A stretch of DNA of 64,000 nt from Planctomicrobium sp051465645. GTDB lineage: Bacteria; Planctomycetota; Planctomycetia; Planctomycetales; Planctomycetaceae. The translations under genes were made by a program, and so were the position numbers. Each line of letters begins with the position of its first letter. Positions within the stretch are counted from its first letter, which is position 1. The stretch is taken from positions 186,001 to 250,000 of the forward strand of contig NZ_CP195790.1 in NCBI RefSeq assembly GCF_051465645.1. The letters run 5' to 3'. Below are positions 53,610 to 63,406 of this stretch, one piece after another. The notes beneath the pieces are model-generated. The model was not told where the DNA came from and searched no databases. It worked only from the letters and a program-made list of their open reading frames with translations.

Positions 53610-54157
53610 CAGCTCTCGCTCATCAACTCGTTCAACACTGCCTGAATGAAGGTGACATCGCTGTCGATGCCACCATGGGCAACGGACACGATACGCTCTT
53701 TCTTGCGAAGCTTGTTGGAGCGACTGGACGTGTGTTTGCCATCGACCTTCAACAGTCGGCCTGTGATGCCACACTGAAACGATTAAGTGATGACGATGTC
53801 AAAAACGTCACGCTGTTCTGTGGTGACCATGCTCGAATGGAATCATTGATTCCGCAGAATTTGCATGGTCATGTTTGCGTGGTCATGTTCAACCTGGGAT
53901 ATCTTCCCGGGGGAGACAAACAGGTCATTACCAAGGTTGACGGGACTCTTGCCGCACTGGATGGGAGTCTGGCATTGCTGAAGTCAGGCGGAGTGATCTG
54001 CGTTGCGGCGTATCGAGGGCATCCCGGCGGTGCAGAAGAAGCGATCGCCGTTGAGAATTGGATGAACAACCAATTTCAGAACGGTCATCTGAAAATTGAG
54101 TTCAACAGGCCCACCAATGAAACGGCCCCACTGCTTCTTGCACTTCGAAAAGCCTGA
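53597..54157 (+). CDS. mnmM: MnmM/YtqB-like class I methyltransferase
   Basis: 186 residues from a GTG inside the end of the previous gene. It matches the rRNA-methylase-like family that includes B. subtilis YtqB (MnmM): AVDATMGNGHDTLFLAKLVG (motif I), VFAIDLQQSA, VVMFNLGYLPGGDKQVIT with the family motif FNLGYLPGGD, and ICVAAYRGHPGGAEE. MnmM methylates nm5U34 to mnm5U in tRNA, using SAM. With the FAD oxidase next door it could replace the two-domain MnmC. Family assignment is firm; the pathway link is inferred. Confidence 0.85.
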   Translation: MVPVTALAHQLVQHCLNEGDIAVDATMGNGHDTLFLAKLVGATGRVFAIDLQQSACDATLKRLSDDDVKNVTLFCGDHARMESLIPQNLHGHVCVVMFNLGYLPGGDKQVITKVDGTLAALDGSLALLKSGGVICVAAYRGHPGGAEEAIAVENWMNNQFQNGHLKIEFNRPTNETAPLLLALRKA

Positions 54158-54299
54158 CTCGCTTCGAACTTCGATCTCGGGCTGATCGGAAACTGTCCTA
54201 GAGTGGTTCTTGAAATGGTATGGCGTGACTGGCACGCGTCATTCAGATCTTCTCCTATCGAGAAGGCTGCTGCGCGGCCACATGATAGACCGATACGGT

Positions 54300-55631
54300 C
54301 TAGCGGAACAGGTGGCTGTTGCGAAGTTGAAGATGCCGCGCGAAGTACGGGCGTTTGACAATTTTCCCCGGTGAAATGTCTGCCGTTTCAGTCGCTTGAA
54401 TCTGTGCTGCTGGCGCACGCAAGTGAATGAGTCGCGGTCTGAAGACGACCATCAGCATGAGTGGAAGATACCAGAGTAGATACACGCCCCCTTCGGCCGT
54501 GTACCAGAGCTGAGTGCCGACGATTGCAGCCGTGGACTGTGCAAGGAGCACTTCAACAGTGCGATCTTTCGGCCAGATGGTCATGATCGTGACCATGATG
54601 AAGTACGCCGCCATAACAGGCAGTCGATAGGCCGAAAGGTATCCCAGTCCGCCCCAGAATGAGGATTCAGGTTGAACCCCAGAAAACGCTGAGAGTGCAA
54701 TGTTTACTGAACCAACGGTCTTCTGTACGAATGAGTTGGAGTCGGTGGAGGTCATCGCCAGACTTCCCACAAGCACCAGTGCGACGCAGGCGAGCGCCAA
54801 GACAAACCGCCCTGCCCCTCGACGTCCATAGAAGACCGCCCAGATCGGGAGCAGAAACACCGGGAATGCCAGTGTTCCGCAAGCGAGTCCGAGGAGGACA
54901 CCGGAGACGATCGGTTTACGGAAGCAGACAAACGCCCACACGATCAAAGCAGCAGGCAAAACGTGATTGAACTCACCGACGTTGTACGCCGTACAGGGAA
55001 GCAACAGATAAAGCGTGGCCATCGCCAAGCCAAGATTTCGGTCCGCAAACAGATTTCGCCCGACAAACCAGAGTCCGCTGATCACAGCCGCATGCGCGAG
55101 GATCGCCATGATTTTGGCAGAGAGTTCCTGAAACATCAGAACTGCCGGCGACAACAGTAACGGAGCCGCAGGGCCAGCACTTGGAGCAGCGGCCGACGTC
55201 GGTGGATCAGTCGCTGTTCTGGTGATGAGTTCGTCTGCTCGCGCGATGGTTTCCTGAGACGCCAACGGCAAGGCGCTGGTGATTGCCTGCGTCATGAGAA
55301 ATGCAAACGCAGAGCAACAAAGGAATCCCATTCCCTGTGGATTCAGGTTCTGCCCGAGATAGGGACGACGACTGAGAAACGGGTCGATGAACAAACGGAC
55401 CAGAAACAGGCATGCAATCACGAACAGCCATGTGTGGCCGAGTGTGGTGACCGCAGGAACTTCTGCTTTGACGAACAACAATCCCGGCGATGCCGACAGC
55501 AGGAGCGCAAGATCGACATTCCGCAATGAGATGATGCGAGTGAATCGAAAATAGACGGCTGTGATCAACAGCAACGACAGGTAAAACCATGTCTGCTGAT
55601 TGACCTCATAACCCTGAAGCAAGTGATTCAT
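54300..55631 (-). CDS. Polytopic inner-membrane protein, possible GT-C-like glycosyltransferase
   Basis: 443 residues from the ATG at 55631, with roughly ten to eleven membrane helices. The layout of a loop after helix 1 (VYFRFTRIISLRNVDLALLL), aromatic and acidic residues near the membrane face, and helices such as GLAMATLYLLLPCTAYNVG and LWYLPLMLMVVFRP recall GT87/DUF2029 mannosyltransferases. An Ala/Pro/Ser-rich stretch (DPPTSAAAPSAGPAAP) lies at about 140-160. No catalytic motif can be fixed, so the function is uncertain. Confidence 0.6.
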   Translation of the reverse strand: MNHLLQGYEVNQQTWFYLSLLLITAVYFRFTRIISLRNVDLALLLSASPGLLFVKAEVPAVTTLGHTWLFVIACLFLVRLFIDPFLSRRPYLGQNLNPQGMGFLCCSAFAFLMTQAITSALPLASQETIARADELITRTATDPPTSAAAPSAGPAAPLLLSPAVLMFQELSAKIMAILAHAAVISGLWFVGRNLFADRNLGLAMATLYLLLPCTAYNVGEFNHVLPAALIVWAFVCFRKPIVSGVLLGLACGTLAFPVFLLPIWAVFYGRRGAGRFVLALACVALVLVGSLAMTSTDSNSFVQKTVGSVNIALSAFSGVQPESSFWGGLGYLSAYRLPVMAAYFIMVTIMTIWPKDRTVEVLLAQSTAAIVGTQLWYTAEGGVYLLWYLPLMLMVVFRPRLIHLRAPAAQIQATETADISPGKIVKRPYFARHLQLRNSHLFR

Positions 55632-56069
55632 TCGGTGTCCTGCAACGTTTCGCAAATAACAAGGAATGTGGAAAACGGTCCGCTGATTGGCTAACCAGCG
55701 GCATCCCTGTGAAAACTCGTGTTATTCGAGTTTTCCCGTTGTTAATGCGTCACTAACTGCTTCACGCCCACGAACGCGGTGTTTCACTTTGCAGTGAATC
55801 CCGGACTTCACCTTTCGAAACGATTCCCCAACCGTTCTGGTAAAGTGCGGAAAGTGGCAATCAACTAAATTAACATTTTTAATGCAAAAAACCAACATAA
55901 AACCCGCAAAACAAACCCGGTTGGCGGATTTGTTCGTGTTGTAGGAAATCGGGAAAATGTATGGAGTTAGATCGATGTTTGAATCCGATTTGACGAATGG
56001 GTGGTTTGGGGTGTTGTTGGTTTTATGTTGATTCTGTTAAACGAGTTGCGACTGTGTTTTGGCTGCAAG
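55632..56069. other. Leader and intergenic region with hairpins
   Basis: Upstream of the membrane protein. Two hairpins lie close together: CCGCTG/CAGCGG near 55680-55700 and the 9-bp pair GAAAACTCG/CGAGTTTTC (55711-55735). Further out, 55860-55920 is A-rich. No gene seen. The hairpins could belong to the mRNA leader of the membrane protein. Confidence 0.4.
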
Positions 56070-56106
56070 AAAGAAAAACGCCAGTACGAACTGATTCGCA
56101 CTGGCG
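56070..56106 (-). terminator. Intrinsic terminator after the PVC haem-binding gene
   Basis: On the minus strand a stem of 7 + 4 bp with one mismatch (CGCCAGT and ACTGGCG outside, CGAA/TTCG inside, loop CTGA) is followed by TTTTTCTTTCTTG. It is 36 bases after the stop codon. Confidence 0.8.
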
Positions 56107-56141
56107 CTCTCGTTGTGTTCTCTGGCTCGGCGATCTGAAAA

Positions 56142-59100
56142 TTATTGAGGAGCTGGTGCCGTCAAATAGTGCATCAGTGAGATCACCTGTTCATCAGTGA
56201 GACGTTGTAGCAACCCCTCAGGCATCAGAGAGGTCTGCATCCCCTGGAGGATTTCGACCTCGTCTCGTGGGAGCACAGTTGTCTTATTGTCGGCGGATTT
56301 GATCGTAATTGCCAACGGCGTTTGATCCGTTAACAGGCCGGTCAACACGCGACCGTCCTCCGTCACAACCTGAAACTGTGTGAACTCTTCTCGAATTCCG
56401 GCTGAAGGATCAACCATCGACTGCAGCATGAAGTCCAGATTGGAACGCTCGTAACCTGTCAGGTTTGGGCCAAGCTCTCCTCCTTCTCCGAACAGTTTGT
56501 GGCACGTGGCACAATGTTCTTTGAACAGTGCTTTACCGGCGACAATGTCGGGCTTTTGCCCCCCTTCTTTGAACTGATTTCCTTGAATCAGCTTCTTCAG
56601 TCGAGCAATTTGTTCCTGCTTCTCTGCGCTGGATTCACGGACGCGTCCCCAGATCTTGTCGACCTGCTTCTGGAGTTCTGGATCTGCGTGCAGACGCATT
56701 TGCTGGATGATGTCAGCCGGGACCGCTGATGGAGCAATGCGGAACTCTGTGATTTCGTTAAGTAACCTTGCAGTCCACTCAGGACGGCTGGCGAGCGTAC
56801 GCAATGCCGCGATCCGAATGCCATCTTCATCGGTCAGAGTCGATTGCCACGCAGAGCAGATCCGGTTGGGAATACTGGCGTCATTGAATGAGACCAGTGC
56901 CTGCAACGAGGCTCGTTTCAATGCAGCTGATGGGGAACTCAGCAATGCAAGAAGCGGTTGTAACGCACCCGGCAGTTTGGTTTCACCACAGGTTTCGACC
57001 AGTTTGAGTCGCAGGGGAATTGGGGTGTTGTTGTTGCGAAGTTGCTCAAGCCCAGCCTTGATCGCGTCAGCATTTCCCAGTTTGATTCCGGCGACAACGT
57101 CGGACTTCGCAAGTTCAGCTTGATACTCGTCGATCGAATTGTGCAGTGATTGCGGTAATGTCGCGAGCTTCTGCCCTTGGCTTCCTTCGAGGAAAGCTGC
57201 CAGGAGTTGTTGCTTCACCTCACCATTTGGTGCCAGCTGCAACAGTCGGTCGCAGCTGGACCAGTCTTGTTGTTCAACTGGCTTGGTCGCCATTTCCTGA
57301 GTCAGTCGACGCATGAGCCGAGGCACAAGAGTTGACTGCACAACAGGATTGTTCCAGCGTTGGGATTCGGTGAACCATTGCAGCACTTGCTCGCGAGGAG
57401 CCGTTGCTTCTGCTGGTTTCAGAATCATTCCTAAATGAGGCGAGCCGTTCTCAACGACGTTTCCACAGTGAGATTCCAATAGCCACCACAGCATCAGCGG
57501 CATGTGTGGATCTTGAGCATCTTCGGCATGAGTTAGTAGCCCTTCCAGAATGGGGAGGGCGACACTGGTTTCCATACGTCGGGCCGACGATGCGAGTTGA
57601 GAGCGAACCTGAACGTCCTGCTCGCTATGTGCCATACGAGCGAGATTGCTTCCCATGCTCGTGCTGACGTTGCGGTGATCACCCAACAGGCGAACTGTCC
57701 AGCGGCGGACATCGACTTGCGGGTGAGTTAACAATTGGGCCGCAAGTTCTTCGTTGAACCCTGCCCCGAGATGCAAGGCCCACAATGCTTCCAGAGCGTC
57801 TGGAGAATCTGCCAGGCACAGATTGCGAAGCTGTTTCTTTGTGGCTTCAGCTTCCGCTGATGATCCAGCGTAAAGCAGACGTTCTCCGAGAACGCGAGCA
57901 GCAGTGTGTCGCTGCCATTTATTGGAATGCTTGAACCGCTCGATCAGTTCTTGATTGGTCAGCTTAGTGAAGTTCGTCGGTGTGTGCTTAGGGGCATCGG
58001 CAGACTGAATGCGATACAAGCGGCCGCTGTCCTTGTGCCAAGTGTCTTTGGGGTCGACATGGCTGAGGCGTGAGTCGTACCAGTCGGCGAGATAAACACC
58101 TCCATCTGGTCCCACTTTCACATCCACCGGGCGAAACCAATGGTCTTTCGTGGAACAGATCGCCGGGATATCGACGGTGCGGTAAGTTGATCCGCTACGG
58201 GACAGTTCGCTCGCCCAGACCCGATTGTGGAGTGAGTTCGCCGCGATGATATTCCCGCGATATTTCTCCGGGAGTGAGGCTCCGTCGTAGATCACAAAGG
58301 TTTGAGCAAAGCGAACGGTGTCGCCTTCATGATCCATGTGTTTGAAGTACCCGAAAGCATACGGGTTGGTCAGCGGACCATGCTTTCCAAAGTTCTTCTC
58401 GCCGTATGATCCCTGTGGATAGAACATCCCACGAGTGTTCCCGTGATTCGTGCCAGAGAAGACGCGACCTCGGGCATCGAACTCCAGTGAATATGTGTTT
58501 CCGCCTCCTTCGGCATAGACCTCAAAGACTTCCGTTTCAGGGTGGAATCGCCAGATGCACTGCCCTTCGTAGCTGACTTTAGACACTTTAGAAATGACAT
58601 CCGCTGTGGTCGTCGATCCGTTCGCTCCGTAGAGCCAGCCATCTGGGCCCCAAGCCATGCTGTTGGCTGTAGAGTGGGTGTCCTGAATTCCAAACCCAGA
58701 GAGCTTCACGACTGGCGGACCATCTGGAATATCGTCGCCATCGGCATCTGGATAGAATAACAGGTAAGGAGGGTTCATGACCCAGATTCCCTTACGGCCT
58801 GTGACAACAGATGTCGCAATGTTCAATCCGGTGATGACATCCTTACGGGAATCGAATTTGCCGTCCCCGTCAACGTCTTCAAAGACGGTCACTTTATCGA
58901 GACCAGGCACGTGATTCGGTGGAGGTTGCGGGACGTTATCGAACACGGCTCGCAGGTACTGATCATAACGCAGCACCTTCAGTCCTGCTGGAAATGGATA
59001 CTGTCGGTATTCAAGTAACCATAGACGTTCACGTTCATCAAACCACATGTAGAGGGGTTGTGCGATGTCCGGCTCGGTCGCGAGTTGTTCGATCTTGAGC

Positions 59101-59345
59101 CCTTCTGGTAGTTCGAACATCTTCAGCGACTCAGCAGGAGGAGTCGGCTTCGAATCGTCGGTGATCTGCCCTTTCCCTACGAAGTTCTGAATCACCTTCT
59201 CAACGTCAGCGTTTCCGGCGGCATTGCCGGACGGGTTGCTGGATTCATTCTGGGCAACAGCGACGCCGTGCAGAACGAAAAGGACTCCCAGGCAGGCACA
59301 GGCGTAGGATGCCTTACTGAAGAAATTCAGTTTCGTCCACAACAT
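56142..59345 (-). CDS. Giant secreted PVC-type haem-binding/dehydrogenase-like protein
   Basis: 1067 residues. A Sec signal peptide (YACACLGVLFVLHGVAVA) opens the protein. About 70-460 form the membrane-bound dehydrogenase-like beta-propeller found in planctomycetes (TVFEDVDGDGKFDSRKDV, GPDGWLYGANGS, WFRPVDVKVGPDGGVYLADW). Residues 480-900 carry HEAT-like helical repeats (ARVLGERLLYAG, DVRRWTVRLLGDHRNVS). The C-terminus is the PVC haem-binding domain with CATCHKLFGEGG near 943-954, TEDGRVLTGLL and SLMPEGLLQRLTDEQV. One covalent haem is likely. Such proteins are thought to oxidise sugars or polyols in the periplasm; the substrate is unknown. Confidence 0.9.
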   Translation of the reverse strand: MLWTKLNFFSKASYACACLGVLFVLHGVAVAQNESSNPSGNAAGNADVEKVIQNFVGKGQITDDSKPTPPAESLKMFELPEGLKIEQLATEPDIAQPLYMWFDERERLWLLEYRQYPFPAGLKVLRYDQYLRAVFDNVPQPPPNHVPGLDKVTVFEDVDGDGKFDSRKDVITGLNIATSVVTGRKGIWVMNPPYLLFYPDADGDDIPDGPPVVKLSGFGIQDTHSTANSMAWGPDGWLYGANGSTTTADVISKVSKVSYEGQCIWRFHPETEVFEVYAEGGGNTYSLEFDARGRVFSGTNHGNTRGMFYPQGSYGEKNFGKHGPLTNPYAFGYFKHMDHEGDTVRFAQTFVIYDGASLPEKYRGNIIAANSLHNRVWASELSRSGSTYRTVDIPAICSTKDHWFRPVDVKVGPDGGVYLADWYDSRLSHVDPKDTWHKDSGRLYRIQSADAPKHTPTNFTKLTNQELIERFKHSNKWQRHTAARVLGERLLYAGSSAEAEATKKQLRNLCLADSPDALEALWALHLGAGFNEELAAQLLTHPQVDVRRWTVRLLGDHRNVSTSMGSNLARMAHSEQDVQVRSQLASSARRMETSVALPILEGLLTHAEDAQDPHMPLMLWWLLESHCGNVVENGSPHLGMILKPAEATAPREQVLQWFTESQRWNNPVVQSTLVPRLMRRLTQEMATKPVEQQDWSSCDRLLQLAPNGEVKQQLLAAFLEGSQGQKLATLPQSLHNSIDEYQAELAKSDVVAGIKLGNADAIKAGLEQLRNNNTPIPLRLKLVETCGETKLPGALQPLLALLSSPSAALKRASLQALVSFNDASIPNRICSAWQSTLTDEDGIRIAALRTLASRPEWTARLLNEITEFRIAPSAVPADIIQQMRLHADPELQKQVDKIWGRVRESSAEKQEQIARLKKLIQGNQFKEGGQKPDIVAGKALFKEHCATCHKLFGEGGELGPNLTGYERSNLDFMLQSMVDPSAGIREEFTQFQVVTEDGRVLTGLLTDQTPLAITIKSADNKTTVLPRDEVEILQGMQTSLMPEGLLQRLTDEQVISLMHYLTAPAPQ

Positions 59346-59886
59346 GCTGGTCTCCGTTTGGGGCGTTTCGAGTAGAAAGTGTGGAAGACGTGGTTGGCGT
59401 GCTCAGAATTCAGTAATCATCCAGAATCGGTGTCAGTCGAAGAGGCTTCGAATGCCCGACTCTCTTTGCATTCGGCGTGATGAGTCACCAGCAGGGAGGG
59501 CACGTGCAATCATATTATATGAGTCGAAATTGTAGCGTTCTGGCCGGCCGTTTGAGAATGGATCAACGTCGGAAAATATCACCGTATTGAATTGGGGAAA
59601 ATTGGTCCCAAGCAGAGTCCATGAACGTTGTGTGTTCGCCTGAAAATGAGAGCTCCGGAATTCTGGTTGCCTGTCTGCAGAATGACGATGACGCAAACTG
59701 GGGCATCCTTTACTATCCAGTTGAGCCGTCTTACTCGTTCTTCAGTCAGGGGGAATGCCAGGACCATCGGTTTACTCTGCGAAAATCATTCGGACCAGAT
59801 CTGAATGAAGTGTCACGTTCCACTGGCAGGTCGAGCAAACTTGGTTATGGATTGATGCATCAGACGGTGCAAAATATTCAGGACTT
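59346..59886. other. Divergent intergenic region before asnS
   Basis: 540 bases. A 103-codon frame (59621-59929, plus) overlaps the asnS start in another frame and has no domain, so it is not called. No tRNA-like T-box or attenuator was found. Confidence 0.35.
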
Positions 59887-61299
59887 GTGCAGATGTCGTC
59901 CACCATTTCGAGAGTTGCATATCTGTTGAAAGACGCTGTTCCGGGAACAGTTGTGAAGACTGCCGGATGGGTACGCACCCGACGCGATTCAAAGCAGGGC
60001 TTCTCGTTCATTGAATTGAACGATGGTTCCTGTATGGCGAATCTGCAGCTGATTATCGATGGCTCTATTTCCGGCTATCAGGAAAACATTAAGCAGGTCA
60101 CCACTGGGGCCAGTCTGCGAGTGATAGGGGAACTGAAAGAGTCACCGGGAGCCAACCAGCGGGTCGAACTGCATGTGCATGAATTCGAGCTGTTAGGAAC
60201 CGCTGACGCGGAAACGTATCCCCTCCAAAAGAAACGCCATAGCTTCGAGTTTCTTCGCGAGATCGCTCACTTGCGCCCACGAACGAACACCTTCGGGGCG
60301 ATTGCCAGAGTTCGAAACTGTGTCAGCTTCGCGATTCATCGATTCTTTCAAGAGCATGGGTTTCTCAATGTCCATACGCCGCTGATTACCACCAGCGACT
60401 GCGAAGGGGCCGGAGAGATGTTCACCGTAACGACTCTGTTGAATCCAGAGTCGGAAGCACGTGGTTTCAAGCCCGGCGAGATTGATTACTCAAAAGACTT
60501 CTTCGAGAAGAAAGCATCGTTGACGGTTTCCGGGCAGCTCGAAGGAGAGATCTTCGCCTGTGCGGTCGGCCCTGTTTACACCTTCGGGCCGACATTCCGT
60601 GCCGAGAACTCGAATACAACGCGTCACCTTGCCGAGTTCTGGATGGTTGAGCCGGAAGCTCCGTTCTATGAGCTCGTTGACAATATGCAGCTTGCGGAAG
60701 ACTTCATTAAATATGTGGTGAAGGCATGTCTGAAAGAATGTGCAGATGATATGCAGTTCTTCAACGACCGGATTGATAACACGGTTTTAGAGACGCTTCA
60801 GAACATTCTGAGCCACGAGTTCAAGAGAATCACATATACAGAAGCGGTCGATCTTTTGTTGGCTTCTGGTAAAGAATGGGATTACCCTGTCTCTTGGGGA
60901 TCGAATCTGCAGGCAGAACATGAACGCTGGTTGACGGAAGAATATTTCAAACAGCCGATCGTCGTTTATAACTATCCTCGGTCACTCAAGCCGTTCTATA
61001 TGTACTGTAACGACGATGAGAAGACGGTTCGCGCGATGGACGTTCTCGTGCCGCGAGTCGGGGAGATCATCGGCGGTAGTCAACGTGAGCACCGACTTGA
61101 TCTGTTGGAGAAGCGGATTGCCGAGACCGGACTCGATGCGGCCCCTTACTGGTGGTATCTCGACCTGCGACGCTTCGGCAGTGTCCCTCACAGTGGCTTC
61201 GGGTTGGGACTGGAACGCATGATTCTGTTGTTAACCGGCATGCAGAACATCCGTGACGTCATCCCATTCCCGCGAACACCGAAGAACGCAGACTTCTAA
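59887..61299 (+). CDS. asnS: Asparaginyl-tRNA synthetase
   Basis: 470 residues. Start GTG at 59887, or ATG two codons on. An N-terminal OB-fold anticodon domain (VKTAGWVRTRRDSKQGFSFI, SCMANLQLII) precedes a class II catalytic core: motif 1 with FLNVHTPLITTSDCEGAGEM, motif 2 FRAENSNTTRHLAEFWMVE and motif 3 GFGLGLERMILLLTG. The segment distinguishing AsnRS from AspRS (TPLITTSDCEGAGEMF) supports Asn. It charges tRNA-Asn directly, so the Gln/Asn amidotransferase route is not the only supply. Confidence 0.94.
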   Translation: MQMSSTISRVAYLLKDAVPGTVVKTAGWVRTRRDSKQGFSFIELNDGSCMANLQLIIDGSISGYQENIKQVTTGASLRVIGELKESPGANQRVELHVHEFELLGTADAETYPLQKKRHSFEFLREIAHLRPRTNTFGAIARVRNCVSFAIHRFFQEHGFLNVHTPLITTSDCEGAGEMFTVTTLLNPESEARGFKPGEIDYSKDFFEKKASLTVSGQLEGEIFACAVGPVYTFGPTFRAENSNTTRHLAEFWMVEPEAPFYELVDNMQLAEDFIKYVVKACLKECADDMQFFNDRIDNTVLETLQNILSHEFKRITYTEAVDLLLASGKEWDYPVSWGSNLQAEHERWLTEEYFKQPIVVYNYPRSLKPFYMYCNDDEKTVRAMDVLVPRVGEIIGGSQREHRLDLLEKRIAETGLDAAPYWWYLDLRRFGSVPHSGFGLGLERMILLLTGMQNIRDVIPFPRTPKNADF

Positions 61300-61422
61300 G
61301 CGGAACTCAAGGCGGGTGGAGACTGTGTCGTTGGTGTCTGTTATCAGAATCAGCGAGAATCTCCCCTGCCCTTTTTGTTTGTAGATAGTGTTAAGTTGTT
61401 TTGTTGAAGATAAAGAATTGAA

Positions 61423-61722
61423 ATGAAACTCTCCGAATTACAATCATTGATTCGCACCATGTATTCGTCGAAGGATGAACAGCGTGGAGTCGATGGAACG
61501 TTTATGTGGCTGATGGAAGAAGTCGGGGAACTAGCCGCTGCACTACGCGAAGGAACGCACAAAGAACTCGCCTACGAGTTCGCCGACGTGCTGGCCTGGC
61601 TGGCAACGATTGCCAACGTCGCTGGCGTCGATCTGGAACAAGCCGTCCAGGAGAAATACGGAAACGGCTGCCCCGGCTGCCACCAAATGGTCTGCGCCTG
61701 CGGGATTGAAGAAAAGCCGTAA
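61423..61722 (+). CDS. MazG-type nucleotide pyrophosphohydrolase
   Basis: 99 residues with the all-alpha NTP pyrophosphohydrolase core: WLMEEVGELAAALREGT holds the ExxE Mg-binding pair and EFADVLAWLATIANV the second (ExxD). The tail CPGCHQMVCACG is Cys-rich, as in several short MazG-like proteins, and may bind zinc; the CxxCH is probably not a haem site since the protein is cytoplasmic. It hydrolyses NTPs to NMP plus pyrophosphate and probably cleans up non-standard nucleotides. Confidence 0.87.
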   Translation: MKLSELQSLIRTMYSSKDEQRGVDGTFMWLMEEVGELAAALREGTHKELAYEFADVLAWLATIANVAGVDLEQAVQEKYGNGCPGCHQMVCACGIEEKP

Positions 61723-61774
61723 GTTCTGCATAAATTGGTTAAACAGTTCGCAAGATCCGTGTGCGGGAGGAAAT

Positions 61775-63064
61775 ATGCAATTCGGATTTTATTGTGCATG
61801 TTTTGCGTATGCTTTAACGGTCCTAGTGTGGTCAACTCAGGTTAGGTCTGAGGATACGCTTACACTTCAGGATATCCGGTCTGCATACCAAATGAACCTC
61901 GCACGCCTACACCCAATAAAGATTGTAGTCCACATTGTCGACGACCCGACTAGCGTTCGATTCGATCACGTAAATGAACAACTGCAGCGAGTGGAAGAGG
62001 CGCTGAAGGTAACCGATCACAAATCGCCCAACCACGAGGACCTGCGGTTTGTGCAGGAAAATCTTAAGTGGCGTTTGAATATAATGCCCAGGCGAACTGA
62101 TTGTTTATTTCAGTTCACAACTGATAGGAAGAGCTTCCGGTATTGCATCCCTAATGCGATGCTCAATGGAACGGACGAAAAAGCACCATTAGATTCGTAT
62201 GTTTTTCAAAAGAGGGCTCTTTCTGAAGAAAATTTGATTCAACACTTCTCGAAGACCACAATCGGAACATGGATCGCACGCGAAGAAGGCTCGCTATTCA
62301 AGCTATGGTCAGGAATTCACAACGGTCATGGTTTGGGCATTGTGTCCCCAAACCCAGAGCCGATCACTCCCGCGAGATTTCCGCCAATCGGTGCCGTGCG
62401 AAGTGAATGGTCTACTGCCGGCGCTCCTCACGTTTTCGACAAACTGATCGCACATCCGATCTCTGAATACAAGCTCTATGGCAAAGATGACACATTCGGC
62501 GAAGGTCTGATAAAACTGGAGCATACTAGCAGCCAGCCAGGGCCCTTGGCGTTTGGAGCCGGGAACACTGGGGCAAAGAAGTGTGAAAAGCTGAGCTATA
62601 CTACCTTCTGGATTGATCGCTCTCACGGTTGTTTGCCTGTTCGAGTCGAACAAGGATTTCGATATGTAGTTGATGGGGTGGTGCTGAATGAGGGCCACAA
62701 TTCACCTGACTCCGTCACAATCATCGAAAAGATTAAAACAATCGGGGCATCCTACTATCCGTTTGAGGTAAAAACGGAGAACTTCATAACATATTCTAAA
62801 GACAGTATTAGGCCACCTTCACCGGCAGACTTTGTTCGTGGTGCAACATTTGACTTTCCCCGTGCGGTTGTGAATCGCGAGTATTGGCACACTAAATCAT
62901 TGGAGCATGGAGGGTTAGGCGAACCGATAGAATATGGGTTCAATTTCCCTCAAGAGACGCGATATTTCGATAAGGGACTACAACGAGCTATGATCGTAGG
63001 GCTTACTGCAGAGGAGCTTGATGCAAAAACGCAAGCTGAGTTTCCTCCGATTCCTCCTAAGTAG
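61775..63064 (+). CDS. Secreted protein of unknown function
   Basis: 429 residues from ATG at 61775 with GGAGG six bases upstream; it starts after the mazG stop at 61722. A short Sec signal (FYCACFAYALTVLVWSTQVRS) precedes a protein with mixed strands: HPIKIVVHIVDDPTSV, KWRLNIMPRRTDCLFQF, FWIDRSHGCLPVRVEQGF, YPFEVKTENFITYS. The WIDRSHGCLPVR-type segment recalls outer-membrane lipoprotein-sorting (LolA-like) folds common in planctomycete secreted proteins, but I cannot name a family. Codon choice is more AT-rich than neighbours by eye. Confidence 0.72.
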   Translation: MQFGFYCACFAYALTVLVWSTQVRSEDTLTLQDIRSAYQMNLARLHPIKIVVHIVDDPTSVRFDHVNEQLQRVEEALKVTDHKSPNHEDLRFVQENLKWRLNIMPRRTDCLFQFTTDRKSFRYCIPNAMLNGTDEKAPLDSYVFQKRALSEENLIQHFSKTTIGTWIAREEGSLFKLWSGIHNGHGLGIVSPNPEPITPARFPPIGAVRSEWSTAGAPHVFDKLIAHPISEYKLYGKDDTFGEGLIKLEHTSSQPGPLAFGAGNTGAKKCEKLSYTTFWIDRSHGCLPVRVEQGFRYVVDGVVLNEGHNSPDSVTIIEKIKTIGASYYPFEVKTENFITYSKDSIRPPSPADFVRGATFDFPRAVVNREYWHTKSLEHGGLGEPIEYGFNFPQETRYFDKGLQRAMIVGLTAEELDAKTQAEFPPIPPK

Positions 63065-63140
63065 TCGGAGCAGGTGCCCAAATGTTACCCACTCCCCATC
63101 AATCACATCCATCTCTGCGCACGCTAACGTCAGCAGTGGT

Positions 63141-63311
63141 CGTAGGCTGGGTCGCCAAGACCCAGCAATTGTGGGGGCTCGCTTTCGTTTAATAAGCTGA
63201 CGCGATTCAAATACGCCACCCTGCCTCATGATTGCGGCAGTTCGCACAGAGATGTGCGGTGACGAGTTCCGAGACGCCCAGTGAGCTGGGTCTTGAGGAC
63301 CCAGCCTACCG
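63141..63311. repeat. Inverted pair of GCTGGGTC/GACCCAGC hairpins
   Basis: Two hairpin units, 63141-63166 and about 63285-63311, each have the 8-bp arms GCTGGGTC and GACCCAGC with a 5-base loop. The second is a near-identical inverted copy of the first, including the flanking TAGG (CCTA). A shorter related piece (CGTAGGGTGCGTC) lies near 63331. The units lie between the secreted protein and the partial gene; no gene lies here. Confidence 0.7.
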
Positions 63312-63406
63312 AGCTTCGCCTTGCAGTAATCGTAGGGTGCGTCGCGACCTCAATGTTGCCCACATTTTCGTGCTGGGTTTGTCATTTTGACAACGTCTGA
63401 TCGTCG

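Noticed and set aside
59621..59929. 103-codon open frame before asnS
   Set aside because: Overlaps the asnS start in another frame, has no domain and its composition looks random.
61680..61720. CxxCH in the MazG-like protein as a haem site
   Set aside because: The protein is cytoplasmic with no signal peptide; the Cys cluster looks more like a zinc site.
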